64,000 nucleotides of DNA, from contig OX365930.1 of NCBI GenBank assembly GCA_947243795.1, positions 62,001 through 126,000 of the forward strand. The letters run 5' to 3'. Source of the DNA: Saccharomyces uvarum. Taxonomy: Eukaryota > Ascomycota > Saccharomycetes > Saccharomycetales > Saccharomycetaceae. The stretch's first letter is position 1; each line of letters opens with the position of its first letter. Positions 8,902 to 18,891 of the stretch are shown one piece after another. The position numbers were made by a program, and so were the translations under genes. The notes beneath the pieces are model-generated. The model was not told where the DNA came from and ran no database searches. It saw only the letters and a program-made list of their open reading frames with translations.

Positions 8902-10806
8902 TTAACACCAGAAGGCCAAGACCCTTCTCCAGTAAGGGCCGGTTCTCAAACGTTCTCTATATTCGTCGTCTTCTTGTTTGATTAATTCTTCGTCGAAGAT
9001 TTGTCTGTGAGAGGTCAAATCGATCTTGTCCGCTCTAATGAACAGTTTCCAATCCTTGTTCCACATTTTGTAACCCACGTATAGTGCAATCAGAATCGGC
9101 ATGGCCAAGTAGTTCTCGAAAAAGGCTTGGGCGTCCAGTTTACCTTCGCCAATAGGGGCGATGGCGACCCAGAATTGGCCAATAAGAATCAGGATCATCA
9201 TGACGCAGGAATAGATGGAGCCCCAAACACCGGTTTGAGACTTGAAACCCAATTCACCAAGGGATCTGCCTTGAACTTTCATGGCTCTTCTGAATCTGAT
9301 ATGAGAGAGACAAATGGCGGTCCACGTGAAAAGTTGGGATAGACCGGAAATGGCTAACAACCAAGTAAACACTTGGTCCTCCTTGGGGGATGCTGCACAG
9401 AAGGCAATCACGGCAAACAATGCGGAGACGCACATAGCGATCAAAGGTCTGCCGGCTCTGTCAATGTAGGAAAACATCTTGGGGGCATAACCTTGTTCGG
9501 ATAGAGTTAGGAACAAACGGGCACTGGAGTAGAAAGAGGAGTTGGCCATGGATAGGACCGACAGTAGGATAACGGCGTTGACAAAATGTGGGGCCACACG
9601 AACACCGTGGGATGCGATGGCAATAACGTATGGGGAAGCCTTGGTACCACTACCGCCAGAACCCAATAGTTGGTCGGAGTTGTATGGCACTAGGAAACCC
9701 ACAATGATGATGGTGGCCAGGAACAGGAACAGGATTCTGTAGATCATTTGCTTGGCGGCACCTGGAATGGCCTTTCTTGGGTTGGACTGTTCGGCAGTGG
9801 TGATGGCAATGAATTCGGAACCGCCAAACGCGAAGGCAGCGGTGACCAAAGTGGCCACCACACCTTTGAATCTGTCAATGGCGTGCACACCGTTGAACGC
9901 ACCGGGATCGTGCCAGTACTTGCCCCCAATGAAACCGTCATTCCCGGCCCCACCGACATCGATGATGATCCCGAGAATGAAGAACCCGGTCATCATGAGG
10001 ATTTTGCAGCAGTTGAAGAAGAATTCCGCCTCTGCGTAACCACGAGCGCCGAAAATGTTAATGGTGATGACCAGGACATAGAAGATGATGACGAACACGT
10101 CCGGGTTGACGGACGTGGTCCAGTACTTGATGGTCATGGACGCGGTGACCAGCTCCAGGGGACACACACATAACCATTGCAGACAGTAAACCCAGGCGAC
10201 GGCGAACCCGAACCCGTCGTCCACCAGGAAACTCGGGTATGCATTGTACCCACCGGTCAGATTGCTGTACACGAGGGCCAGCTCACCACACGCCTGGATG
10301 ATGCAGTACAGAATGGAGCCCATGATGGCGTAACCGATGAGCAGCCCAGCGGGGCCCGCATGCACCAGCGCCGTACCATTACCCACCAGCAGCCCGGTAC
10401 CGATCCCGGTACCGAGCGCAATCATAAGCACGTGTCTGGGCTGGATGGTCTTCTTCAGCGAGTCGGATTTGTGGCCCGTGTGAGGGGCTATCTTGTCGGT
10501 AGTCTCGTCCTTCTCCAGCTCGTGGGGGTGCTGTCTGGACGAGGGCGAAATGGCCGACGTGAGGTCGTTCATCTGCGCAATTTCTGTCTCCTGCTCTTCA
10601 TCCTGGTCGGCCCTCTTGAAGGAATCGATGAACCGACGCACGGCAGAAGTGTTGTGTTGCTCGTAGTCCAGGTGAGGCTGCTGCGAGGGACGGTCATTAG
10701 AGTCTGTTTCGAAATACTCGATTTCGTTCTCCTGCTCCACAGCATGCACTTCAGTGGAGCTATTTTTCAGCTCCTTGAGTTCGTATGGCGACGTCGACGA
10801 GGACAT
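8902..10806 (-). CDS. AGP1: Broad amino-acid permease AGP1
   Basis: Plasma-membrane, low-affinity broad-range amino-acid importer of the yeast amino-acid transporter family (12 membrane spans). The 634 residues match the family length (633 in S. cerevisiae). The cytosolic N-tail (~1-120) is acidic and Ser-rich. The first span region begins at the family signature QPRHVLMIALGTGIGTGL, near residue 125. Hydrophobic segments follow to about residue 580, and the C-terminus ends in the conserved aromatic FWC motif, which in related permeases is palmitoylated. The upstream region contains duplicated CGGC-type sites and GATA motifs, fitting SPS-sensor and nitrogen control. KCC4 is divergent. Confidence 0.97.
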   Translation of the reverse strand: MSSSTSPYELKELKNSSTEVHAVEQENEIEYFETDSNDRPSQQPHLDYEQHNTSAVRRFIDSFKRADQDEEQETEIAQMNDLTSAISPSSRQHPHELEKDETTDKIAPHTGHKSDSLKKTIQPRHVLMIALGTGIGTGLLVGNGTALVHAGPAGLLIGYAIMGSILYCIIQACGELALVYSNLTGGYNAYPSFLVDDGFGFAVAWVYCLQWLCVCPLELVTASMTIKYWTTSVNPDVFVIIFYVLVITINIFGARGYAEAEFFFNCCKILMMTGFFILGIIIDVGGAGNDGFIGGKYWHDPGAFNGVHAIDRFKGVVATLVTAAFAFGGSEFIAITTAEQSNPRKAIPGAAKQMIYRILFLFLATIIIVGFLVPYNSDQLLGSGGSGTKASPYVIAIASHGVRVAPHFVNAVILLSVLSMANSSFYSSARLFLTLSEQGYAPKMFSYIDRAGRPLIAMCVSALFAVIAFCAASPKEDQVFTWLLAISGLSQLFTWTAICLSHIRFRRAMKVQGRSLGELGFKSQTGVWGSIYSCVMMILILIGQFWVAIAPIGEGKLDAQAFFENYLAMPILIALYVGYKMWNKDWKLFIRADKIDLTSHRQIFDEELIKQEDDEYRERLRTGPYWRRVLAFWC

Positions 10807-11089
10807 TGTAGCGGATACTTAAGTCTGTTTACGTATATGAACTATTTCTTACAGTACAGCACATAGTCTTTAAACACAAAAACACCGCTTCCTTCCTCGA
10901 GAAACGTAAGCCAAACCCGAACCGCTTATATATATATATATCTAAATTGCAAAAGTGTGTGAACAAGACAATCTGATCGGTCCGGTAAGCCTTGCTTCCG
11001 TAAACCGTACCGGAGAGGGGGAGGACGGAAGGAGAGGAGATAGCAGGGGGACAAACGTATAGCCGACCTATCCCATGCATTTTAGCCAT

Positions 11090-11293
11090 CTTATCAGCAC
11101 TAATGTGCATTCAGGCGAGAAAGATAGTCATTGCCAAGCTAGAGAATGGGCAGAAGGCAATGAAAAAAGCAAGAAAAACTGAAAAAAGAGAGCCTTGCAG
11201 CGCCAAAACGAGGAGGATCCGACGACGGAAGGAACAACGAGAAGTGATCGTGGAGGACCGCCCAGTCGGGCCGTGCAGTACCGATGACTTATC
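11090..11293. promoter_or_regulatory. GATA-type sites upstream of AGP1
   Basis: CTTATC (GATAAG on the AGP1 strand) occurs at 11090-11095 and 11288-11293, about 285 and 485 bp upstream of AGP1. These fit Gln3/Gat1 nitrogen-regulated sites. They are short motifs, so function is inferred. Confidence 0.45.
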
Positions 11294-11461
11294 TATGCGT
11301 TGACCGGGTTGGTTGCAGCGATGGTGCCACTAACTGTCAGGCTGCCTTCATTACTGTCAAGACGGTGCCGTGCGGCGGCATTGACGCACGGCACGTTTCT
11401 TTTTTCGGCGCACACAATACAAAAAGAAATACACGGTGCCGTGGGAGGCATGGGTGCGGAC

Positions 11462-11502
11462 TTAGCCGCCGAGGGTTCAGGGGGTGGCGGTTAGCCGCCG
11501 AG
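11462..11502. promoter_or_regulatory. Duplicated CGGC element, candidate amino-acid UAS of AGP1
   Basis: The 12-mer TTAGCCGCCGAG occurs twice as a perfect direct repeat (11462-11473 and 11491-11502, 29 bp apart), with GGTGGCGG between. The CGGC core is the Stp1/Stp2 binding core of the SPS-regulated UAS known in the AGP1 promoter. It lies ~660-700 bp from AGP1 and ~430 bp from KCC4 in their shared 1.1-kb intergenic region. Confidence 0.6.
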
Positions 11503-11815
11503 ATAGATGTATATGTATATATATATAGATGTGTACGGAACGGAGAGGAGAAGAGAACGAGATTAGATGTTGTTGGCACGGTTTTGTTGCTGCTTGACGG
11601 CCGGACAGGACAGTGTTTTACTTCGCCAACCTGGACGTTATCATGCTCGTCGACAAACAGCTTACCGCTCCATACATGCATGATGTCCAGGCGTCAAAGA
11701 GTAGATGACATTCAGTTTAAGAAATTTTAGCAGCAAGGAAGCTAATGTTTCCTGTTTGGGAAAAGTGTCTTTTCCCGTTTTCTCGTTCCGTCTCGCGAAG
11801 CGCGATGTGCGAAAA

Positions 11816-11821
11816 ACGCGT
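11816..11821. promoter_or_regulatory. MCB-type site before KCC4
   Basis: ACGCGT, the Mbp1/Swi6 core, lies 107 bp upstream of the chosen KCC4 ATG in a CG-rich patch (11790-11821). This fits late-G1 expression of a bud-neck kinase, by inference. Confidence 0.4.
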
Positions 11822-11927
11822 AATGCATGAAAAGGGCTCCTTTTCACTGATAAAAAGCAAAGAGGAGTTGGACTGGACAAGACAGTGGCGGGCTTCGCAA
11901 GACTCAAACCGGCAGAAACACCGCAGT

Positions 11928-14297
11928 ATGGCTATGTCGAAACGCCCGAACACGATAGGACCCTGGAGGCTTGGTGAAACGCTGGGCTTCGGCAGCACTG
12001 GCAGGGTCCAACTGGCACAGCACGAGCGCACGGGCCACAAGACGGCGGTCAAAGTGATCTCGAAGACCATCTTCAACACCGAAGAGGACGGCGGCGGGTT
12101 TGCGTTGCCCTACAACATCGAGCGCGAAATCGTCGTCATGAAGCTGTTGAGCCACCCGAACGTCCTGAGCCTTTACGACGTCTGGGAAACCAACAACAAC
12201 CTGTACCTTATCCTGGAGTACGCGGAGAAGGGCGAGCTGTTCAACTTGCTGGTGGACCGTGGGCCCCTGCCCGAAAAAGAGGCCGTCCAATGCTTCAGAC
12301 AGATCATCATAGCGATCTCGTACTGCCATGCGCTGGGCATAGTACACCGCGACCTGAAGCCCGAGAACCTTCTGCTCGACAACGACTACAACATCAAAAT
12401 CGCTGATTTTGGCATGGCCGCTCTGCAGACGGACGCAGACCTGCTACAGACCTCCTGTGGCTCCCCCCACTATGCCGCGCCCGAGATCGTATCGGGCCTG
12501 CCCTACAGGGGGTTTGCTAGCGACGTTTGGTCTTGCGGTGTGATTCTTTTTGCCCTGTTGACGGGCAGGTTGCCCTTTGACGAAGACAATGGGAACGTGA
12601 GAGATCTGCTGTTGAAAGTTCAAACCGGCCAGTTCGAAATGCCCGACGACACTGAAATTTCCAAGGACGCACAGAACCTAATCAGCAGGATCCTTGTGGT
12701 GGACCCCACACAGAGAATGAAAACAAGAGACATCCTGACACATCCACTGTTGAAAAAACACCAAACGATTAAGGACTCGAAGAGTATCAGAAAATTGCCG
12801 CGCGAGAACACCTACTTGTACCCGCTAGCAGATGTGAACAACCATACAAATGCCACCATCGATGACTCGATCTTGCAGAACTTGGTGGTGCTATGGCACG
12901 GTAGGCCTGCAGACGAAATTGTGGCTAATTTGAAAGACAACGGAACCAACACAGAGAAAACCCTATATGCACTGCTGTACCGTTTCAAACAGGAAGCCAA
13001 TAAAAGAAGTCGCCACAAGATCAAAAAAACTAGAAGAAAAACCCCCAACGCATCGATGTCAACATCTTCATCTCACAACAGACTTCCCGGATCCACACCG
13101 CGCAGACATACAGCCAAAAGGCGTTCCATGAACTTTTCATCTAGCAAGAAGAGGTCCTCTTTCATACTCGCCTCCCATTCCATCAATGGTTCTCCAGTGC
13201 CTTCAAGAAACAGCAAGAGATCTTCGTTTCTCAACACGGCGTCTGGAAACGTTCCGCCAGTGCCAGTGAAGCTTTTGAATTCTTACAAGAGAAATTCCAA
13301 ACGATCCAGCAAAAGACTATCCTACATGCCCAATGTGAAAAGAGGCTCACTGACATCAAAATCGTTATCGAAATATACCAATCTGATAGACGAAGATGAC
13401 TGGGAGTACATCGAGAAGGACACGAAACGGACAAGCTCTAATTTTGCCACTTTGATAGACGAATTATTTGAGCCTGAGAAATTCGAACTGGCAAGAAGGG
13501 AAAAAGCCGAACTCCAAAGGAAAGTACAAGAAGCCAAGAGACACGAATTAGGCATTGCTAAGTTGAACCAGGAAAACGGGAATGAAACTGAAATATCTGA
13601 TGGAATGGAAGAGTTGAAGAAAATCAATAACAAAGTTTCATCACCATTGATAAACTACGAATATTCACAGCAGGAACTGTTGCAAGACATAAACACCTTA
13701 CTCACCAACCGTTGCCAACTCTCCGCATACACCAGACCCATTTCGAAACTGGATCCTGGTTTGATGCCCGTATCTGAAACAATAACTCACGACATAAAGG
13801 AAAAAACAGACCTGTTGTTGGACACAGAAGTGAAAATTCTAGAAACAATACGCAAATCCAAAATTTTAGGCTCGTCGTCAAGCCCAAGAAAAGAGGTATC
13901 GCGAGACAGGGATAGACTGCCATCTGTAGAAGAATCGCCCATCGCTTCAACAACGCCCTTGGTGTATAATAATGATTCAAAAGAAGTCTGCAAAATATCC
14001 GATATTCAAGTCCCGCATTTCACGAGAAAATCAAAATGTTTTACCCCCACAAATAACAGGCGGTCTGTGTTATCTTTGTATTCTTCAAGACATTCATTCA
14101 AGGGCTTGAGCCAAATTTGGAATAGCGAAGATCCCAGTACAAACCCATATTCACACATCAGTGGACCAGTGGGTGAAGAAATCGATTTGACTGAGGGTAT
14201 TGCCAACGTGAGAAATATCGAAAATAATAATAATAATAGACTATACGATGTTTCAGAAAGCGTCATTTTACTACAAGGAAATGATGATGACGATGAC

Positions 14298-14333
<36 letters not shown>

Positions 14334-15044
14334 AATGATGACGATAATGAAAATAACGACGACTCACTATCAATTCAATCCTCAATGTCGAATAACACAG
14401 AACCTACTACATATGTGAAACTTCCATCCTTGAGTTCTTTTCAGAGAAAAAACGCCAGTGGATTGGGTATTTACCAAAGAGAGCCTTCCAATGAGTCTTT
14501 GCCAGAAGTTGCCATTAACATCGAAGACGTCGATGAAGGCGGAAAAAATGAAATCCAACTTGAAAATATTACTGCGAGTTTATCAGACGACAACATAAAG
14601 GAGATCCAATATGAAAATACTACCGCGAGTTTACCAAACGACAACATAAAGAAAAAAGATGACACCAAAGACACAATAAGAGAATATTCTAACGTTTCAT
14701 TCCTAAAGAAATTCTCCAAGGGTAAAATTCTAGAGCTAGAAATACACGTCAAAATACCGGCCGAAAGACTATTTGAGGGCTTACATAAACTACTGGAAGG
14801 TTGGAAGCAATATGGATTGAAAAACCTGGGATTTGATACCGCCAATATGATTATTACTGGGAAATTAGTAAATGACAATATCTTATCCTTAAGATCCACG
14901 CTTTTTGAAATAATAGTCTTACCAAACGGAGACAAACGAAGTCTGATTAAATTCAATAAAAAAACAGGCTCAACCAAAACTTTAAAGAAACTTGGTTACG
15001 AAATTCAAATCGTTTTACAAAAAGAAGGTGTCTTGGATAGCTGA
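11928..15044 (+). CDS. KCC4: Septin-associated protein kinase KCC4 (Nim1/Gin4 family)
   Basis: Bud-neck kinase that monitors septin assembly and helps relieve Swe1 inhibition. The frame is open from 11745, but I start at the ATG at 11928 (MAMSKRPNTIGPW), giving 1038 residues, essentially the S. cerevisiae length. An ATG two codons later is also possible. The kinase domain spans ~10-275: glycine loop LGFGSTGRV, catalytic HRDLKPENLLLD, DFGMA, and SCGSPHYAAPE in the activation segment. The middle is basic and Ser-rich. It contains a run of about 17 aspartates coded by GAT/GAC repeats (14283-14333) and a tandem 17-residue duplication (EIQ.EN.TASL..DNIK, near 14552-14652). The C-terminal ~90 residues form the KA1 lipid-binding domain. 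Confidence 0.96.
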
Positions 15045-15251
15045 AAAGACAAAAAGACAACCAAAAAAAAAAGTAATGAATCCCAAAATGGACATTTTAA
15101 TTATAATACTACAACTAATTGATATATAAATATGTGTAACTTTAAAAAAATCCCTATTTTTTTTTTTTTAGTTTGCTTAGACTTCCATGACTGATAGTTT
15201 TAACATTTATCTTCAAGCTTTATTGAAGTTCTCGAAGAAAAAAAATTATTA

Positions 15252-15323
15252 CTCCGATACGGGGAGTCGAACCCCGGTCTCCACGGTGAAAGCGTGATGT
15301 GATAGCCGTTACACTATATCGGA
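15252..15323 (-). tRNA. tRNA-Glu (UUC)
   Basis: A complete 72-nt cloverleaf on the reverse strand beginning TCCGATATAGTGTAACGGCT and ending in the GGTTCGACTCC T-arm. The anticodon TTC is at 15288-15290 (read in reverse). There is no intron. An LTR begins about 63 bp upstream of its 5' end, the usual Ty target zone. Confidence 0.97.
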
Positions 15324-15385
15324 TTATAATTTGTTAAATAATTTGGATTAAAGTTGAACCATGTGCTAATGTTTATTACGAACAA

Positions 15386-15575
15386 TGTCTGTGTCGGAAT
15401 ATGTGATTTTGGAAATACATTTATTCGTTTATGATAGGAAACTGAATGATTTACGAATAACCAAATCTGGTAATTGATATATAAGGAGGCTAGCTATATC
15501 TGATACCTCATAGTTCAGTTCTGAACTACACTTTCACCATCGGGTTTCATATACCTAATCAGATTATTTTTAGAA
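15386..15575 (+). repeat. Left Ty4/Tsu4-like LTR (partial)
   Basis: Begins near TGTCTGTGTCGGAATATGTG, 63 bp upstream of tRNA-Glu. It shares blocks with the LTR at 17108-17430 and its first part with the fragment at 57321. Similarity fades before the start of the gene at 15592, so the gene sits where LTR or leader sequence would be expected. Confidence 0.65.
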
Positions 15576-15591
15576 TAATAATCGTTTCCTG

Positions 15592-16095
15592 ATGCATTCA
15601 AAACTTTTCACCATTCTGTGCGTCACTCTATTTGAAGTTATCCCTACAGTCATGGGTGTGTCATTTATTGTGCCTGGTACGAGTATCACGACCCGTGTTG
15701 TAGGATGTAGTACTTTTGACATGACATTGAGAAACAATACTCTTAATTTACGGCAGTTAGAAGCATGTCTGGGAAATTATACCGCCAGTAACCTGGCTTT
15801 ATACAGTGAACCAGTCGATCAGTTCATTTCGGCTTACGAAAACGGTGATGAGATTAAGGACTCAGATCACTGGCTAGATTGCTTGGATGAACAAGATGTG
15901 TCAACCGAAGTATGGGTTGCCCAGTGCATGACATATAGCGATGAAGCAACCATCGTTGCAAGAGCTGCTAACACCGATTCCATGAATTGGATAAGTGAGC
16001 ATCTTCAAGTTAGATACCTCAATGATTTCTTTGAACATGATGAGAATCAAGGGGTGCTCTATAACTTGTTCAACAGTAAAGACTACAACCTCTAA
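15592..16095 (+). CDS. Predicted secreted cysteine-containing protein, carried in a Ty4-like element
   Basis: I do not recognise the family. The 167-residue open frame begins with a clear signal-peptide-like segment (MHSKLFTILCVTLFEVIPTV, cleavage probably near residue 22). After that come cysteines in the contexts GCST, ACLGNYT, DCLDE and QCMTY, N-glycosylation sequons (NNT, NYT) and an acidic C-terminal third (FFEHDENQGVLYNL). No further membrane span is visible. It resembles the protein at 18892-19425 in length, cysteine order and several motifs. It lies in the same orientation as the surrounding LTR element, directly after LTR sequence that could act as promoter. A secreted toxin-like or cell-surface role is only a guess. 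The reading frame looks whole. Confidence 0.65.
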   Translation: MHSKLFTILCVTLFEVIPTVMGVSFIVPGTSITTRVVGCSTFDMTLRNNTLNLRQLEACLGNYTASNLALYSEPVDQFISAYENGDEIKDSDHWLDCLDEQDVSTEVWVAQCMTYSDEATIVARAANTDSMNWISEHLQVRYLNDFFEHDENQGVLYNLFNSKDYNL

Positions 16096-16164
16096 CAACA
16101 TAGCTATGGCTGGCTAATACAGGCCATAAGGTTTCTATACTATATCAACAAACTCCTTGAAGAA

Positions 16165-16915
16165 CAGTGAGGGATGAGACAAGAAATCTTACTGATGACA
16201 AAATTTCTACGCAGGTCAATCAAAAGTCAAAATCCAAGATACTACTAAAGATTTTCAAACACCAAGTAGTTATTGAAAATAATCGGAGGCGACAAGCTCA
16301 AAATGATTTGGAAACTTATGAACAATTTTTAAACAATTTAAACACTAAAAGAATAAACTTATGAGCAAGGCTAAACGGGAAAATGATATTTCAAAATTCG
16401 ATCAGTTAATGGAAATCGGTGAGAAAATTGATAAAGCTAATATTGAAATTCTTAGTTTACAAAAAAGGTTGGAATTGATATACGATTAATATCATTATTC
16501 AAACAATTAATGAATTAGGTGTGAATAGTACTATCAATATGAAATGCATTGTAAGTGCTGTAAATCGGAATTCCACAGCTCGATAAACTGCAGAAGGAAA
16601 TTAAACAAAGAACTTAGGCCCAACACGTCTAGCTACTCAAAAGGTAATTATTCGAAAGGCTCCAACCAAAAATAATACACCAAAACTGGCACAAAACCAG
16701 TCAGGACTTTTGAAAAAACAAAAGGGTTCCAACAAAAACCTAACCATTATCAATACCGGTTCAGGTATCAATATTACGAATAATGAAAATTTATCACACA
16801 ATTATGAAGACAGCAGAGGAAATGTACAATACTTTACTATTGATAAAAACAACTCAGTTTCCGTTAAAGGATTAGGATTCAGAAAAATAAAAGGTAACAT
16901 GGATGATGATTAATT
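16165..16915 (+). mobile_element. Ty4-type gag-like remnant
   Basis: Translated pieces resemble Ty4 gag: an N-terminal RNLTDDKIST-like segment, a charged helical stretch, then a nucleocapsid-type CX2CX4HX4C knuckle (16551-16592) and a basic tail (longest open piece 16710-16913). It is broken, with several interruptions, and treated as a fossil. No protease, integrase or reverse transcriptase of this family is seen nearby. Confidence 0.6.
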
Positions 16916-16942
16916 AGCCATCATGTTCCTGAAGAAGAATAT

Positions 16943-17100
16943 TGTTGGAACAAGCATCAACTATCGTCCATCTATTAATATCATATACGGTGTTAGAAGA
17001 TGGCATAAATTACGAGACCAGTATGAGGAGAATATCTACTATAATATATATGTGTAATATTATAACATTGAATAAAAGTGGGATCCCAAAACTTATCAAC
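16943..17100 (+). repeat. Delta-type LTR fragment
   Basis: Starts TGTTGGAACAAGCATCAACT and contains ATCATATACGGTGTTAGAAG, typical of Ty1/Ty2 delta LTRs. It is partial and diverged, inserted between the gag-like remnant and the right Ty4-like LTR. Confidence 0.7.
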
Positions 17101-17107
17101 CAAATTT

Positions 17108-17430
17108 TGTTAGGATAGGTAACTTCGGATACACATATATTCGTATACATTGGAATAAGTAATTTTGAATTTACATTTTTATTATTCGTATATGATATTA
17201 AAATGAACCGGCCAAATCTGGTAATTGTTATAGATAAAGTTGAAAATTTATTAATTGATATATAAGGGGATGAGTTATACCTGATACCTTACTATTATTG
17301 TTCTGAGCTATGGCTGCACCATTGAGTTTCATATAACCAATGGTATTTTATATGCATATCTTATATAATTCGAGAAAGAACTGCTTATTCTTAATTGTTA
17401 CCATTTACTAAACTACTAATTACCAACAAT
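17108..17430 (+). repeat. Right Ty4/Tsu4-like LTR
   Basis: Shares several blocks with 15386-15575 in the same order and orientation. The start TGTTAGGATAGG and the end (…TTACCAACA, about 17430) are estimates. Confidence 0.6.
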
Positions 17431-17641
17431 CTGAAAGAGGGTTGTATTGATTGAACGTAGCATTTTCAAAAAATCCGTTTCACTTAACATATGTATAACA
17501 GAATATGAGGGTATGCTGAAAGGATGTCAAGTATTACAAGGTGTCTACCTCTCCCGTTTCTCGGGATATAAACGCCTGCAGAACATCCTTGGTGAAGGGA
17601 AAAATAAGAAACATTGATCCCAATCGACGCAGAGCCTCTGC

Positions 17642-18019
17642 CTAATGCAGGTGAACATCCATGTAGAATATCCAAACAGCTAATGGAATCAACAAAGCGA
17701 AAATAAAAGTTATTCTGACGTATTTATTGGGCTTGCAGCTTGGGACCTTGGCCCAAGTACTCTTGATGCATTTGGTGAATGAGGCAAAACGTTCTCTGAA
17801 TGTTGAAGGTACGTATAGAGAATTTTGCTGGTACGCTTTTTGATTCATAGAAGTGAGCCTGAACTTTGTTTGGGATTCATCTTCCATAGGCAATTTACAG
17901 GTATATTGTTCGCAAAGTAAATTAGCAGAATCATTCGAGTAGTTTGATTCTAAATCGAAATTCGTCAAATCAGACGAAGCTATTGAATCGCATTGCTCTT
18001 CTCGATCAGTTTGTTTCAT
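17642..18019 (-). CDS. Small tail-anchored-type membrane protein (YCL021W-A type)
   Basis: The frame is open to 18133, but the internal ATG at 18017-18019 (MKQTDREEQCDS) gives 125 residues, the length I recall for S. cerevisiae YCL021W-A. Shared features recalled from that protein are an FDLESN..SDSANLLCEQYT stretch, CKPNKY before the membrane span, and an ending like WIFYMDVHLH. A single hydrophobic segment lies at the C-terminus (~residues 100-122) with a basic cytosolic flank. Function is unknown. The neighbours are LTR elements on both sides. It runs opposite to KCC4 and LEU2, whereas the S. cerevisiae name implies the same direction, so it may be locally inverted. Confidence 0.7.
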   Translation of the reverse strand: MKQTDREEQCDSIASSDLTNFDLESNYSNDSANLLCEQYTCKLPMEDESQTKFRLTSMNQKAYQQNSLYVPSTFRERFASFTKCIKSTWAKVPSCKPNKYVRITFIFALLIPLAVWIFYMDVHLH

Positions 18020-18370
18020 GGTGTTTTGTGTTTTATTTTTGGAAGATACCAAAGCGTTAGTGGTTGCATTCGTATGTACCAAACAAAATGAGCCCACAAA
18101 CAGTGCAGAGGTATTTATGCATTTTTTATCCACCCTGGACTGAAATTTGGGAAGGTGTGTAAAACAACGTCAACCAACTATGCCTATGGATAGAATACCG
18201 TGTACGGCGTTTTTGTGCTCTCAAGGATGGGCACGTTCCCTTCTGACCATTCTTGGCATTATTCAAGGGTCCAGAATAAGGGTCTAAACAATAGCAGTCA
18301 ACCCCTTTTTTTCTTCATTTTTGTGAAAGAAAAAAAAGAAACGCCATTTTACATCATACATTGCCGGTGG
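18020..18370. other. Upstream region of the small membrane protein gene
   Basis: A 350-bp region, AT-rich with an A-rich tract near 18325-18342. No gene or clear motif is seen. The Ty1 target duplication begins at its right edge (18371). Confidence 0.4.
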
Positions 18371-18375
18371 AAAGG
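18371..18375. repeat. Ty1 target-site duplication, left copy (AAAGG)
   Basis: AAAGG directly precedes the left LTR, and the same five bases (22292-22296) directly follow the right LTR. Five bases is the usual Ty1 duplication, and a perfect match marks both ends as products of one integration. Confidence 0.85.
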
Positions 18376-18707
18376 TGTTGTAATATAAATCAACTATCAT
18401 CTACTAACTAGTATTTACGTTACTAGTATATTATCATATACGGTGTTAGAAGATGACGCAAATGATGAGAGATAGTCATCGAAATTAGTGGAAGCTGAAA
18501 CGCAAGGATTGATAATGTAGTAGGATTAATGAATGATAACATATAAAACGATGATAATAATATCTATAGAATTGTGTAGAATTGCAGATTCCCTTTTATG
18601 GATTCCTAAATCCCGGAGGAGAACTTCTAGTATATCTACATACCTAATATTATTGCCTTAACAAAAATGGAATCCCAACAATTACATCAAAATCCACAAT
18701 TATCTCA
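18376..18707 (+). repeat. Left Ty1 LTR (delta)
   Basis: 332 bp, TGTTGTAATATAAATCAACT to ATTATCTCA, with the usual delta landmarks. It is identical by eye to the right LTR except for one T/C near 18530. Confidence 0.93.
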
Positions 18708-18717
18708 TGGTAGCGCC
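18708..18717 (+). other. Ty1 primer-binding site
   Basis: TGGTAGCGCC abuts the LTR end. It is complementary to the 3' end of initiator tRNA-Met, the primer for Ty1 minus-strand synthesis. Confidence 0.9.
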
Positions 18718-18891
18718 GCACGCTACCAACCACCCTCGAAACGAAGTATGAATTGGGCATTTGAGCTTTACCTGACCGACCTAGACAGACATAACTTAAT
18801 ATATCTGCCACCGCCACTCCGTGGTCAGTACCGTTCACCACGCCCTATTTAAATCTGTGAATCACATGATTTAAGGGCCGGGCTCAAGGTA

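Larger units (their letters stand above)
15386..17430 (+). mobile_element. Ty4/Tsu4-like LTR element fossil with an embedded gene
   Basis: Two related LTR sequences bracket this segment: ~15386-15575 and ~17108-17430. They share CCAAATCTGGTAATTG, TTGATATATAAGG and GGTTTCATATA-type blocks. Between them lie an open gene (15592-16095), a stretch resembling Ty4-type gag (about 16165-16915, with a CCHC zinc-knuckle pattern at 16551-16592), and a delta-type LTR fragment (~16943-17100). The family is judged from gag and LTR resemblance recalled for Ty4. The element is broken in several places, and the LTRs are well diverged, so it is old compared with the Ty1 at 18376. Its ends are approximate. Confidence 0.7.

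Noticed and set aside
10177-10866. 229-codon frame antisense to AGP1
   Set aside because: It mirrors the codon bias of AGP1 on the other strand, has no domain, and overlaps a conserved permease fully.
11745-11927. N-terminal 61-codon extension of KCC4
   Set aside because: Not part of the conserved protein; starting at 11928 gives the family length, and the extension overlaps the MCB-type promoter site.
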